Source: Kriegella sp963975415 (GTDB lineage Bacteria > Bacteroidota > Bacteroidia > Flavobacteriales > Flavobacteriaceae). From it: a DNA stretch of 64,000 bases. Within the stretch, counting starts at the first letter, position 1. Each line of letters begins with the position of its first letter. The notes beneath the pieces are model-generated. The model saw nothing but the letters and a program-made list of their open reading frames with translations, did no database searches and had not been told where the DNA came from. The stretch covers positions 1 through 64,000 of the forward strand of contig NZ_CAXBGN010000009.1 of NCBI RefSeq assembly GCF_963975415.1, written 5' to 3'. Below are positions 54,985-64,000 of the stretch, in pieces. The translations under genes were made by a program, and so were the position numbers.

Positions 54985-55334
54985 CGCCTCCATCCAGCTC
55001 GAATACGCCAAGCATACATCAACATTATCAGGGCACATAATAATAATCCCGAAGATTCACGAGCCATCTCGATATTCTTAATATCTCCGCCTCCAATATC
55101 ATACCCTTCAAATTGAGCGGGCCAATCGACATAAGCGCCGATTACAAAAATACAAAACAGCATCAGTGCCATCCACAAAGGCAATTTTTTTAAAGCGAAC
55201 ATTAACGAAGCAAGAGCAGCTGCTCCGTAAACAACATACCATAATATGGGATCGGGGTCATTGTATTGCAGTGCTCCCGCCCAAATAAAGAGTGCCGAAA
55301 AACCAAATGCCAGTATTTTAAAGAAAGTATCCAT
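54981..55334 (-). CDS. TMEM220-like membrane protein
   Basis: A 117-aa protein with four predicted membrane helices. The motif ALQYNDPDPILWYVVYGAAA near residue 25 is the hallmark of the transmembrane-220 family. Function unknown. Last gene of the minus-strand ebo block, 19 bp after eboF, so it may be co-transcribed with it. Confidence 0.88.
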   Translation of the reverse strand: MDTFFKILAFGFSALFIWAGALQYNDPDPILWYVVYGAAALASLMFALKKLPLWMALMLFCIFVIGAYVDWPAQFEGYDIGGGDIKNIEMARESSGLLLCALIMLMYAWRIRAGWRR

Positions 55335-55353
55335 AGCTAACTTCGTTTAGATC

Positions 55354-56727
55354 CTAACCTCGAACATGTTTTCCCAATATATCAAAAACATCGGTGGCCA
55401 ACACGGTTTCCGTAGGGATAAGATTTTTTTGGTTACTAATAAGTATCGGAAAATCTTCTTTGTCTTCTGGTACCCTGCCATGGGATCCTTTGACCAAAGT
55501 AGCATCAATAGGAATAATATCCAAAACTGTTCGAAAACCCAGTTTCTTTTTCAATAATTTCCAGATTACCTTCAACATCACCAACTTATCATTGGGATCG
55601 GTCAACATCTCAACAGGATCGTAACCCGGCTTTTTGTGAATATCGACCATTCGCGCGTAATCAGGTGCCACTGCATCATCTAACCAAAAATAATAGGTAA
55701 ACCACGACTTTTTGTTTGCGATGACTACAATATCCCCACAGCGATCATGCTTTAAGTTCGCGGCGACGATTTCATCATCGGAGAGTACCTTTTCTACACC
55801 CTTGACCTGCTTTAATAATTCTTTTACATCTGCTTTTAAAGAAGTATCGTTAAGATAAACATGTGCTATTTGGTGGTCGGCAACGGCAAATGCCCGACTC
55901 GCACCAGCATCCAAAAGTTCCAGTCCGCGTTCTTTACGGATGTTCAAATAGCCCGATTTACGCAGCTCTCGGTTAAGATGTATCGGATGGCTTACATCAG
56001 TGATACCATACTCAGAAAGCAGTACGATGTTGGTTTCTTTAGCATCATAGTATTCGACCAACCTTTGGACTTCCATATCAATTTCTTCCAAATCTTTGGA
56101 AATAATGTCGAAATTTAGTCCGTGGCGCTGTAAATTATAATCGAGATGGGGCAAATAGATCAAGGTAAGTGTCGGGTCATGGAGCTCATCTGTTTTTATA
56201 GCCGCATCGGCAATCCATTTACTAGATTTTATCGAGGTTTTTGGCCCCCAGAACTGAAATAGCGGAAAATCTCCCAATTCTTTTTTAAGGGTATCCCTAA
56301 GTCCTGCGGGATGCGAGTAAAAATCAGGAATTTTTCTACCGTCGGCCAAATAATTAGGTCGCGGGGTTAATGAATAATCGACGGTCGAATACATGTTGTA
56401 CCACCAAAAATGATTGGCACATGTGAAATTCTCATCGTCCTTTTTTAAGCTGTCCCAAATTTTTTCAGAGTCCACCAGTTTGTTCGATTGTCTCCAAAAT
56501 TTTATTTCACATTCGTCTTTAAAATACCATCCATTGCCCACAATACCATGTTCCGAAGGCCATTTACCAGTAAGATAGGTCGATTGGGCAGAACACGTTA
56601 CTGCTGGTAAAACAGGGTGAATGGTCGTGGCTTTTCCTGCTTCCAAAAAGGATTTAATAAATGGCGTATGTTTGCCTATCAAACGCTGGGTCAACCCCAC
56701 TACATTGATTACGACCGTTTTATGCAT
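55354..56727 (-). CDS. eboF: EboF-like alkaline phosphatase/nucleotide pyrophosphatase family protein
   Basis: A 457-aa metal-dependent phosphatase or phosphodiesterase of the alkaline phosphatase superfamily. The start MHKTVVINVVGLTQRLIG and the nucleophile region ALPAVTCSAQSTYLTGKWPSE-type text (VLPAVTCSAQSTYLTG) hold the Thr nucleophile. Metal sites follow in LLSEYGITDVSHPIH, PHLDYNLQRHG and KGSHGRVPED. No signal peptide. Sixth gene of the ebo cluster (A to F in order), 4 bp after eboE. Confidence 0.9.
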   Translation of the reverse strand: MHKTVVINVVGLTQRLIGKHTPFIKSFLEAGKATTIHPVLPAVTCSAQSTYLTGKWPSEHGIVGNGWYFKDECEIKFWRQSNKLVDSEKIWDSLKKDDENFTCANHFWWYNMYSTVDYSLTPRPNYLADGRKIPDFYSHPAGLRDTLKKELGDFPLFQFWGPKTSIKSSKWIADAAIKTDELHDPTLTLIYLPHLDYNLQRHGLNFDIISKDLEEIDMEVQRLVEYYDAKETNIVLLSEYGITDVSHPIHLNRELRKSGYLNIRKERGLELLDAGASRAFAVADHQIAHVYLNDTSLKADVKELLKQVKGVEKVLSDDEIVAANLKHDRCGDIVVIANKKSWFTYYFWLDDAVAPDYARMVDIHKKPGYDPVEMLTDPNDKLVMLKVIWKLLKKKLGFRTVLDIIPIDATLVKGSHGRVPEDKEDFPILISNQKNLIPTETVLATDVFDILGKHVRG

Positions 56728-56731
56728 TTAA

Positions 56732-57925
56732 CTACAATTTATTTTTTAACCAATTAATTTCACGGACAATACAATCGGATAAATCGGTTTTTAACGCTTC
56801 GGGAAGTACATCCCATGTATATGTTTCAATTTCTATATGCTCGCTGATCTTGTTGGTTTTCAAATAATCGATAACTGCCAAAATCTGATCTTGGGTAGAA
56901 TCAAGTTTATCGAATTTCTCAAGAAATATAGGAACATGAAAATGGGCCCGAAGTTCGGTGAATTCTTTTTTCTCCTTTAAAACAATGGGCAAATCATTAT
57001 AAGTGACCACCTCACCCCCAACTTTTTCGGTTACCTGATGTAGATAAACCGGCTCGTTGAACAGGGAAAGTGATTCCCAGATTGCCTCTGTTTCCTCTGG
57101 GTTGTTTAATATTTTAAGTGCTGCGCTAACTTGAATCTTACCAATAGCGATTCCTGAGTTAGCAAACTTTTTAAAAGTGTCGATGGGGTTTTCATACGCC
57201 AATGAAAAGTGGCAGATATCATAACAAACCGTTATGTATTTCTTAATCAAATTTTCAACACTATTGGCTTCTATTCCTAATTTGTCCGGTAAAATTTCCT
57301 TTGCCATCGGCACCAAATAGTCTGCAAAAAAATTGACTACTTCGTCACTGTTCTCAAAAAGTCCATCTGGCTCGGGTTCAATATCCAAGTGCATGAACTT
57401 GCCCGTGGTCTTTTCCAGTTTAAAAAGATGCAAGGCTATTTCCACTAGATGTTCAGCGCCTTTTTTCAACACCGTATCAACCTTATTTGTGGTCTTATGC
57501 CAATGTTTGTAGCTAATGGGTGAAGTTGAAATACCCCCTGCAACGCCATCGGGCAACAACACGGCCAATTGGTCGAACAATCGTTTTGTATATACCACAC
57601 GATCATTTGTGCCCCAATCGGGAGCATGTACCATATCTTTTACACGTTCATTATGAAAATTACCATATGGAAAACCATTCATAGTGAAGACATAAAGATT
57701 ATTTTCGGATAACCAATTTTTAAAATTCGTTAGCGTCTCTCCCAAGCCCAATTCTTCACTGGCCGTATTCGACAAACGTAAACCAACTCCGAACGGCCTA
57801 TCACCAGCTACCTGCTCGCGAATAATCGGAAGGTATTTCTGAAGATTGGAAAAAGTTACTTCCCAATTTTCTCCTGGATGAATATTCGAGCAATAGCTTA
57901 AGTGATACGCATCTACAATTCTCAT
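56732..57925 (-). CDS. eboE: EboE-like TIM-barrel protein (metabolite traffic)
   Basis: A 397-aa protein of the xylose isomerase-like TIM-barrel type. It opens MRIVDAYHLSYCSNIHPGENWE, the EboE signature, and has strands FTMNGFPYGNFHNERVKD, FMHLDIEPEPDGLF, TVCYDICHFSLAYENP and IGKIQVSAALKI with His, Glu and Asp residues suitable for metal binding. One base separates it from eboD. In cyanobacteria the cluster is needed to send the scytonemin monomer to the periplasm; the substrate here is unknown. Confidence 0.9.
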   Translation of the reverse strand: MRIVDAYHLSYCSNIHPGENWEVTFSNLQKYLPIIREQVAGDRPFGVGLRLSNTASEELGLGETLTNFKNWLSENNLYVFTMNGFPYGNFHNERVKDMVHAPDWGTNDRVVYTKRLFDQLAVLLPDGVAGGISTSPISYKHWHKTTNKVDTVLKKGAEHLVEIALHLFKLEKTTGKFMHLDIEPEPDGLFENSDEVVNFFADYLVPMAKEILPDKLGIEANSVENLIKKYITVCYDICHFSLAYENPIDTFKKFANSGIAIGKIQVSAALKILNNPEETEAIWESLSLFNEPVYLHQVTEKVGGEVVTYNDLPIVLKEKKEFTELRAHFHVPIFLEKFDKLDSTQDQILAVIDYLKTNKISEHIEIETYTWDVLPEALKTDLSDCIVREINWLKNKL

Positions 57926-57926
57926 A

Positions 57927-59093
57927 TTAGACCAATTTTAACTTAGCGCGTTCGTTCATTTCAAAGATCGCCGACCGCATTTTAGTCATATCAATTTCAT
58001 GGACATCGACCTTTTTTCCTATTTCCGATATTAACGTAATCGTCAATTCCCCACCTAAATGCTCACGAAACTCCTGAATACCCCTAAGTAATTCCTCACG
58101 CTCCCTATCATTGTCTAAAGGAATAGTCAAATCAAACCCTACGCTGTCCATTACCTCTAATATAGATGTCAAGGTCTTCTCATCAATTAGTCCTATATTT
58201 TTGGAGTAAGTCAAGTCTAAGGCCATGCCTATGGCGACTGCCTCACCATGACGCAGACGATAATGGGTCATGTGTTCCAATTTATGGGCGGCCCAATGGC
58301 CAAAATCCAAGGGTCGTGAAGAGCCGCTCTCAAAAGGATCGCCGCCATTGGCGATATGGTGCATATGCATTTCGGCACACCTATAAATCAAATAGTGCAT
58401 CGATTCATCATCTCTACCTGCCAACTTTTTGGCATTTTGAGCGATATAATCAAAAAACTGTGCATCTTTTATCAAAGCCACTTTGATGCCTTCAGCAATA
58501 CCTGCGATCCAATCACGATGCTGCAAGGTCTTTAAAAAATTACCATCATTAATGATAGCTTGAGGTGGGGCAAAAGTGCCCAAAAAGTTTTTCTTTCCAA
58601 AAATATTAATACTGTTCTTCACCCCTACTGCAGCATCATTCTGTGATAACACGGTAGTTGGAATACGAATCAGCTTAACGCCTCGGTGAGCAATAGCCGC
58701 AGCATAACCTACCATATCTACAACTGCCCCACCACCAATGGCCACCACAAAAGAGTGCCGGCAAATTCGTTCAGAATTAATTGCCTTTAATATTCTTTCT
58801 ACATGCATATGGTCGTTCTTACTCCTTTCCCCTCCCGGTACTACTAAATTTTCGGTATATTGGAGCGAATCAGGAAAAGCACCACAATAACTTTCCATTT
58901 CTTGTATCAAATCAGGATGATTATTGTGCACCCCTTCATCAATTACAAATAGTAATTTAACGGGGCCATTATTTTTGAACTGTTCTACGACCGTTTTGAA
59001 CAATGCATTCTCCAACGAAAAAAGATTATCGGTAAAATAGAGTTTGTACTCGTACTTCACCGCAAAGGACTGCGAAATCGGGTTTTTATTCAT
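57927..59093 (-). CDS. eboD: EboD-like 3-dehydroquinate synthase/sugar-phosphate cyclase
   Basis: A 388-aa member of the sugar-phosphate cyclase superfamily. The ATG at 59093 (MNKNPISQSF) overlaps the eboC stop by 4 bp (ATGA) and is preferred over an upstream start in the eboC frame. Motifs: VVAIGGGAVVDMVGYAAAIA (NAD), IPTTVLSQNDAAVGVKNSIN, and metal ligands Glu in GIAEGIKVAL, His in LDFGHWAAHKLE and LRHGEAVAIGM. It resembles 2-epi-5-epi-valiolone synthases more than AroB in its substrate block, as expected for EboD, but the substrate is unproven. Confidence 0.92.
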   Translation of the reverse strand: MNKNPISQSFAVKYEYKLYFTDNLFSLENALFKTVVEQFKNNGPVKLLFVIDEGVHNNHPDLIQEMESYCGAFPDSLQYTENLVVPGGERSKNDHMHVERILKAINSERICRHSFVVAIGGGAVVDMVGYAAAIAHRGVKLIRIPTTVLSQNDAAVGVKNSINIFGKKNFLGTFAPPQAIINDGNFLKTLQHRDWIAGIAEGIKVALIKDAQFFDYIAQNAKKLAGRDDESMHYLIYRCAEMHMHHIANGGDPFESGSSRPLDFGHWAAHKLEHMTHYRLRHGEAVAIGMALDLTYSKNIGLIDEKTLTSILEVMDSVGFDLTIPLDNDREREELLRGIQEFREHLGGELTITLISEIGKKVDVHEIDMTKMRSAIFEMNERAKLKLV

Positions 59094-59980
59094 GTAACTG
59101 CAAATAATTTTGAAAGCCAGATAGACAAAGGTAATAATAAGATTATGGGCAAGGCAAACCACCATTGCGAAAATGCCACGGCCAAAGATGCATCCAACAG
59201 AATCAAAGATAATACACCCCCAATAACGGCTTTCTTTATGTTTTTGGGCGAGTTGTCCCTAAAGGCCCCAATTAAAGGCCGATAAATCATAATCGCAAAT
59301 AAAATAAGAAAGGGAATTGCCTGTAGCACATTTTCTTTGCCCCAGACAAATAAGCTCAAAACTGCCACAATCACGATTGCATATAATACACCGGCAAGAA
59401 CGATATGTTTTTTATTGTCACCGTGTACTTCACCCCTACTTATCAAGGTAATCGCCGCAATATAAACGATGGGAACTAGGGCATAGTACCAATATTCCAA
59501 ACTGCCAAAAACGGACATCCCCAATAAAAGATTCAAACCCCTACAGACACCCATATTCAGCGGACCAAGAATTCCATATTTTTTTGAAAAGGAATCGTAC
59601 AACAGAATCGCCAAGGCCAAAAACAGGGCTATAACACCTGCAAGATTATTGACCATTAAAGCACAGATTACTCCTATTACCAATAATGCCCCTCCAAATA
59701 AAGCCGCATTGACCAACGATACTATTCCACTGGGAATAGGGCGTTCGGGGCGTTCGACTTTATCTAATTTATAATCAAAGACATCGTTTAAAACGACACC
59801 CCCGGCATACAAAAGGATGGATGCCGTCACGAGACACAGAACATTGGCATAATTAAAATCATGATAGCCCCATTCCGAATAAAGTCCGGCCATTGCCATT
59901 CCCGCCAAAATATCTGCTGCAGCGGTCGGCAAGTTGGCCGGTCGCATTAATCGAATATAACCAAGAAAAGAAGAACTCAT
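59090..59980 (-). CDS. eboC: EboC-like UbiA prenyltransferase family membrane protein
   Basis: A 296-aa integral membrane protein of the UbiA superfamily. Eight to nine helices are visible. The first Asp-rich motif NDVFDYKLDKVERPERPIPSG is typical; the second (LLYDSFSKKYGILGPL) carries a YDxxSK variation. It probably transfers a prenyl chain to a polar acceptor. Fixed position between eboB and eboD with overlaps at both ends (1 and 4 bp). Confidence 0.92.
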   Translation of the reverse strand: MSSSFLGYIRLMRPANLPTAAADILAGMAMAGLYSEWGYHDFNYANVLCLVTASILLYAGGVVLNDVFDYKLDKVERPERPIPSGIVSLVNAALFGGALLVIGVICALMVNNLAGVIALFLALAILLYDSFSKKYGILGPLNMGVCRGLNLLLGMSVFGSLEYWYYALVPIVYIAAITLISRGEVHGDNKKHIVLAGVLYAIVIVAVLSLFVWGKENVLQAIPFLILFAIMIYRPLIGAFRDNSPKNIKKAVIGGVLSLILLDASLAVAFSQWWFALPIILLLPLSIWLSKLFAVT

Positions 59981-60894
59981 TATTTAATCAAGTCATCATC
60001 GACACGAGGTTGTTGCCCTCTCAGTACACTGTTGTCATTAAATAGTTGCGTTTGATTGATACCTTCCGCCTGTAACCAATCCGATTCTTTCATCTTTCCG
60101 TTTTTCCCAAAGGCGTCTAGTGCATTTTGATAGGTCGTCTTGACCACATCGGACTTAGACACTCCAGAACGCAACATCAAAGATGCCGTTTTCGGTACGG
60201 CAAGTGGATCGCTAACCCCCCAATCGGCAGAGCTATCAACGATAATATTTTTGCTTCCGTATTGCTTGACTACAGCGACCATACGCTCATTTCCCATTTT
60301 TGTTTCGGGATAAATAGTGAAAGCGGCCCAAAATCCACGATCCAATACATCTTTGACCGTTTCTTCATTGTTATGGTCCACAATAACCATAGAAGGATCC
60401 AAGCCGTGCTCTAAACAAACCTCCATACTCCTTATGGTCCCTGACTTCTTATCCCTATGTGGGGTATGAATCTGTACGACCATATTCAACTCCTTAGCCA
60501 TTTCCAATTGCATTCGAAAATATTTGTCTTCGGCCGGAGTTTGGTCGTCATAACCTATTTCACCAACGGCGACCACATTTTCTTTATGGAAGTACAACGG
60601 TAGAAGTTCCATCACTTGTTCAGCTAGCACTTCATTGTTGGCCTCTTTCGAATTTAGACCAATAGTACAGTAATGCTGTATACCGAACTGTTTAGCCCTA
60701 AAAGGCTCCCACCCTACCAAACTACTATAATAATCTTGAAACGACCCGACTTGGGTACGGGGTTGGCCCAACCAAAAAGAAGGCTCAATAATAGCAACGA
60801 CACCTGCTTGTGCCATAGCTTGATAATCATCGGTAGTTCGTGATGTCATATGCACATGTGGGTCAATAAACATCATTTTGTCATCCATCTTCAA
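59980..60894 (-). CDS. eboB: EboB-like TatD-family metal-dependent hydrolase
   Basis: A 304-aa amidohydrolase-fold enzyme. Metal ligands are in FIDPHVHMTSRT (H-x-H), VAVGEIGYDDQ, MVVQIHTPHRDK and VDHNNEE, with the late Asp in VDSSADWG. It overlaps eboA by 4 bp and eboC by 1 bp. Function within the cluster is unknown. Confidence 0.92.
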   Translation of the reverse strand: MKMDDKMMFIDPHVHMTSRTTDDYQAMAQAGVVAIIEPSFWLGQPRTQVGSFQDYYSSLVGWEPFRAKQFGIQHYCTIGLNSKEANNEVLAEQVMELLPLYFHKENVVAVGEIGYDDQTPAEDKYFRMQLEMAKELNMVVQIHTPHRDKKSGTIRSMEVCLEHGLDPSMVIVDHNNEETVKDVLDRGFWAAFTIYPETKMGNERMVAVVKQYGSKNIIVDSSADWGVSDPLAVPKTASLMLRSGVSKSDVVKTTYQNALDAFGKNGKMKESDWLQAEGINQTQLFNDNSVLRGQQPRVDDDLIK

Positions 60895-61748
60895 TCTTTT
60901 AAGGTTTCCCAGCTAAGGGAGTTATTTTCAATTTGCTCTTTTAATTCTAAGTGGGAGTTTAACAAGGATTTTGCTTTGGGATTTTTAGAACGATGACAGC
61001 ATAATGCTGCCGCCTTATTCTCTATTAGATCTGAACTTAAAAACAACCGTTCCATATCCTTTAAAAGTATGTCATTCAAAAAACTGCCCACGGGTCTCCA
61101 AAAATAAGGGTTTACTTCTCGAGACGCTGCCCAACGTTCATGGGCGTAATCTGATATTATTCGAGCCAATTCACTGTTGGCTCTTTTATCAACATCCCAT
61201 ATCTTACTTAAATCACGCGGCATAAAAGCAGCCTTTAAGTACATCTGGTTCCATTGATTATCGTCAAAATACTTTCCGGGATATGGATTGTTAAGCGCAA
61301 TAGCATCAAAGACCGTAGCGATATTGGTACGCAAAGTATCGACAGCGACCGATTTATATTTTTCGCATTGAGGCAATACTATCAAAAATTTGAGAAATGT
61401 CGCTAGTTCACCAGTATCGGCCACCTGAATGATATTGGCTACTTTTGGTGTAAAAAATTCAATATCCGCATTGGTAACCTTTGTTAATAAGTAAAGTCTA
61501 CTCAATTCTCGCAAGTTGGCTTTCTGAACTTCTAAATAACGACCAAGGTCATTAGAGACCATAGCCGTATTCAAATCATTTTTCAATTTTATTTTAGAAG
61601 CGATAAGACTGTATGTCATAAATAAGTCTTTGGTCGACTTATTTGCTATAATGGTATTTATTTTACCTTCTAACCAATTGTAATTTTCTGCTTCAATATT
61701 TGATTCAACAATCATTTTCAATTGCTGTTCAATACTATCTATCTGCAT
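60891..61748 (-). CDS. eboA: EboA-domain protein, first gene of the ebo cluster
   Basis: A 285-aa soluble, mostly helical protein. Typical EboA blocks include FMTYSLIASKIKLK, PYPGKYFDDNQWNQMYLKAAFM and YAHERWAASREVNPYFWRPVG. No enzyme motif is known. It starts the six-gene minus-strand cluster; a likely promoter lies at 61811. Confidence 0.9.
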   Translation of the reverse strand: MQIDSIEQQLKMIVESNIEAENYNWLEGKINTIIANKSTKDLFMTYSLIASKIKLKNDLNTAMVSNDLGRYLEVQKANLRELSRLYLLTKVTNADIEFFTPKVANIIQVADTGELATFLKFLIVLPQCEKYKSVAVDTLRTNIATVFDAIALNNPYPGKYFDDNQWNQMYLKAAFMPRDLSKIWDVDKRANSELARIISDYAHERWAASREVNPYFWRPVGSFLNDILLKDMERLFLSSDLIENKAAALCCHRSKNPKAKSLLNSHLELKEQIENNSLSWETLKD

Positions 61749-61810
61749 ATGATATTGTCTATTTCAATATAAAGAAATCAAAATCTCCCGAATCACTTAA
61801 AAGTAACACT

Positions 61811-61818
61811 CAAAGATA
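61811..61818 (-). promoter_or_regulatory. Putative -7 box of the ebo cluster
   Basis: TATCTTTG on the minus strand, 63 bp before the eboA start. Confidence 0.5.
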
Positions 61819-61855
61819 ACCAATCTAATAAAAATAGCTACCCTAAAACACAGTG

Positions 61856-61887
61856 TTGCTAACTTAAGGACATTATTTCTATTTTTG
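61856..61887 (+). promoter_or_regulatory. Putative promoter of miaE
   Basis: TTG at 61856-61858 and TATTTTTG at 61880-61887 with 21 bp between them agree with the Bacteroidetes promoter (TTTG, then TAnnTTTG). It lies 16 bp before the ATG. Confidence 0.6.
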
Positions 61888-61903
61888 CGGTTAAAGGTAA
61901 CAA

Positions 61904-62488
61904 ATGATGTTAGGGTTAAAATTACCGACAGACCCCAGATGGGTAAACATTGTCGAAAAGAATATCGATGAGATTTTGACGGATCATGCATACTGCGAAC
62001 AAAAGGCGGCGAGCACAGCTATATCATTGATTATCAGTTTTCCAGAATACACCGATTTAGTTGAAGAAATGATTGCCCTTTCACGGGAGGAAATGGCTCA
62101 TTTTAAAATGGTGCACGATTTGATCATAGCCAGAGGTCAAACATTAGGACGCGACCGGAAAGATGAATATGTACTACAATTATTAAAATTTTTTCCTAAA
62201 GGTGGAAGTAGAACTACACAATTGACACATCGTTTACTATATGCCGCCCTAATAGAAGCTAGGAGTTGTGAGCGTTTCCGGTTATTATCGGAACAACTAA
62301 AAGACAAGTCATTGGCCGATTTTTATCATAAACTCATGGTGAGCGAAGCCACACATTATGTCATGTTTTTAAGATTCGCCCGAAAATATGGTAATCGGGA
62401 GGAAGTAGATATAAAATGGCAAAATCTTCTGGACTATGAAGCTGAAATAATGAAAAATTTGGGAAAGACCGAGAGCATTCACGGGTAA
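61904..62488 (+). CDS. miaE: tRNA-(ms2io6A37)-hydroxylase, diiron enzyme
   Basis: Hydroxylates the isopentenyl modification at A37 of tRNA. The 194-aa protein matches the MiaE family: MMLGLKLPTDPRWVNIVEKN, ILTDHAYCEQKAASTAISLI, SREEMAHFKMVHDLI, RLLYAALIEARSCERFRLLS and LVMSEATHYVMFLRFARKY-like text. Iron ligands (Glu and ExxH) are in CEQKAA, EEMAHF, EARSCERF and EATHY. Divergent from the ebo cluster. Confidence 0.95.
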   Translation: MMLGLKLPTDPRWVNIVEKNIDEILTDHAYCEQKAASTAISLIISFPEYTDLVEEMIALSREEMAHFKMVHDLIIARGQTLGRDRKDEYVLQLLKFFPKGGSRTTQLTHRLLYAALIEARSCERFRLLSEQLKDKSLADFYHKLMVSEATHYVMFLRFARKYGNREEVDIKWQNLLDYEAEIMKNLGKTESIHG

Positions 62489-62902
62489 CAAGTAGCAGCT
62501 TCCATTTTTGACAAATGCTATTTCTTCATTTGTTAGAGCGCCTTTATAAGGCTATCTGAAAGTCAGATTTCAGGAATAAGCATCTTTTTGATTTTTTCAA
62601 CGACTCGATACTATGGTTAGTCTCCCGCATCGGGAAGATGCCATAAACCATAACCCTCTGAATCTAGCGAACACCGACCAACACCTTAAAATTTTGAAAG
62701 TTACATCGTTCACTCCGCACTATTCTAGGAAACCTCAACGACGATAAAAGAATCTTTAGCCGATCTAACGGGCACTTAAAAAAGAGCCTTTTTTGAAAAC
62801 GGACTATTTTACACTTCCCGTCAATAACTATATGTTTCAATGCCCCTGTAACATTTGAACCTATATTGATTACCACAAGTTTTCAAACCTTCAAGAGAAA
62901 TA
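62489..62902. other. Intergenic region between miaE and ppk1
   Basis: 414 bp between convergent genes. No gene seen. Weak stems occur at ATCTGA-AAG-TCAGAT (about 62553-62567) and CCCG-CAT-CGGG (about 62627-62637). No strong terminator. Confidence 0.5.
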
Positions 62903-64000
62903 TTATGTGTTTTGTTTCTTTAAATAATAATCATAGGTAGCAAATTGTGACCGAACCTTTTCTTTGTTATTCTTTCGATAGGCATTATCTTGTTTTTCAG
63001 AAAAAACCCTAGCTTTCATGTTATCTGTCCATGAAATCTCAAAAGTATCTATGAGTTCTTGCTTGATATCTTCGTCATAAATAGGGCAGCCTACCTCTAC
63101 ACGATAATCTAAGTTTCTGGTCATCCAATCGGCTGAAGAAATATATATTTTCGGATTACCTCCATTTGCAAAGATAAATACACGGGGATGCTCCAAAAAC
63201 TTATCTACGACACTAATAGCCTCGATATTTTCACTCATACCCTCGACCCCAGGCACCAAACAACAAATTCCTCTTATAATCAATTGAATCTTCACCCCAG
63301 CATTACTGGCTTCATACAATTTATCCACCATTTTATAGGAAGTAAAGCTGTTCATCTTTATTTTAATATAGGCTTCCTTGCCTTCCCTGGCGTTTTGAAT
63401 TTCCTTGTCAATAAGGTTTTTAAAAACACTTTTAGTGTAGTGGGGCGAAACAACCAAATGCTTATACTTGTTTATCTTATAGGTGGTCTCAAAGAAGTCA
63501 AAGACCTTGTTCAATTCTTTTAGAATCTCATCGTGGGCGGTGAATAATGTATAATCTGTATAAATGCGTGCCGTCGATTCGTTAAAGTTACCCGTACTGA
63601 CAAATCCGTATCGTTTTATTTGATCATGTTCTTCGCGTTCGATTACACATATTTTACTATGTACCTTCAATCCCGGAACTCCAAAAATCAACTTGACCCC
63701 CTCTGCCTGTAGTTGTTCGGCGTACTCGATATTCGCCTGTTCGTCAAAACGTGCCTGTAGCTCGATCTGTACGGTGACCTGCTTTCCGTTTTTAACCGCA
63801 TTGACAAGACACGCTGCCACCTGAGAATCGTTGGCCAAACGATATACCGTAATCTTAATACTTCTAACCTTTGGATCTAAGGCCGCTTCCCTTAAAAATC
63901 TGATAACGTAAGAAAATGTTTGATACGGAGTATACTGCAAGTAATCTTTTTTGGCTATTCGCTCAAAAAGACTTCCCTCCATACTTAACCCCACTACGGG
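62903..64000 (-). CDS. ppk1: Polyphosphate kinase 1 (5' part outside window)
   Basis: Makes polyphosphate from ATP. The frame is open to the window edge, so the N-terminal half lies outside. The visible part covers the catalytic C1 and C2 domains: FLREAALDPKVRSIKITVYR, VTVQIELQARFDEQANI, GLKVHSKICVIERE with the phosphorylated His in VHSKI, STGNFNESTARIYTDYTLFT, LIIRGICCLVPGVEG and SSADWMTRNLDYRVEVGCPI (second essential region). The end is at 62903. Confidence 0.95.
   Translation of the reverse strand, partial: PVVGLSMEGSLFERIAKKDYLQYTPYQTFSYVIRFLREAALDPKVRSIKITVYRLANDSQVAACLVNAVKNGKQVTVQIELQARFDEQANIEYAEQLQAEGVKLIFGVPGLKVHSKICVIEREEHDQIKRYGFVSTGNFNESTARIYTDYTLFTAHDEILKELNKVFDFFETTYKINKYKHLVVSPHYTKSVFKNLIDKEIQNAREGKEAYIKIKMNSFTSYKMVDKLYEASNAGVKIQLIIRGICCLVPGVEGMSENIEAISVVDKFLEHPRVFIFANGGNPKIYISSADWMTRNLDYRVEVGCPIYDEDIKQELIDTFEISWTDNMKARVFSEKQDNAYRKNNKEKVRSQFATYDYYLKKQNT

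Noticed and set aside
1..64000. CRISPR arrays
   Set aside because: No regularly spaced repeats with spacers were seen; only short tandem or dispersed repeats.

Overview
The window looks like chromosomal DNA of a marine member of the Flavobacteriaceae (Bacteroidetes). The signs are SusC/SusD pairs, an ECF sigma/FecR pair, formylglycine-type sulfatases, Bacteroidetes-type -7 boxes (TAnnTTTG), a DnaX with the short flavobacterial N-terminal insert, a class A RNase P RNA and a complete ebo cluster. Genus cannot be fixed from sequence reading alone; it resembles Maribacter, Arenibacter or Zobellia.

Region 1 (about 1-9793) is a mobile or defence island. It holds a tyrosine recombinase cut by the window edge, two unknown genes, a 38-bp palindrome directly before a start codon, a Sau3AI-type restriction-modification pair, a zinc-finger/DUF559-like nuclease with a C-terminal membrane segment, and a 539-aa protein with an HEPN-like R-x4-H motif. 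Broken IS1182-family and ISL3-family elements follow. Copies of a 19-bp sequence in inverted orientation lie at 6201 and 9757/9775, and the right-hand copies are fused into the 3' end of a PQQ dehydrogenase gene.

Region 2 (about 9720-41190, all on the minus strand) is a large glycan-use locus. It contains a PQQ/cytochrome c lipoprotein, two sulfatases, two putative TIM-barrel glycosidases, SusC/SusD, a Tat-exported Gfo/Idh/MocA protein and four members of one DUF4185-like family. Embedded in it is a compact cytoplasmic operon: an RpiB-like isomerase, a split transketolase, a D-lyxose isomerase, an NCS1-family permease, a 58-aa membrane protein and a xylulokinase-like kinase. Together they suggest release of a pentose (lyxose, xylulose or arabinose type) from a sulfated glycan, isomerisation to xylulose, phosphorylation, and entry to the pentose-phosphate pathway. 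Two paralogous fecR-susC modules have decayed in complementary ways: one kept susC and lost fecR, the other kept sigma and fecR and lost susC. This locus is my main candidate for an undescribed system.

Region 3 (41190-43007) is a relic zone with a dead IS110-family transposase. Region 4 (43008-50254) is mostly housekeeping or envelope: a PAS histidine kinase, an acyltransferase, a GDSL lipoprotein, a kdsB-HAD-kdnB operon for Kdo/Kdo8N, a DUF4126 protein and a RecD-like helicase. Region 5 (50517-64000) is core genome: a pseudopilin-like protein, DUF3822, rsmD, REP-like repeats, rnpB, dnaX, a TMEM220-like protein, the ebo cluster (eboA-F), miaE and the 3' part of ppk1.
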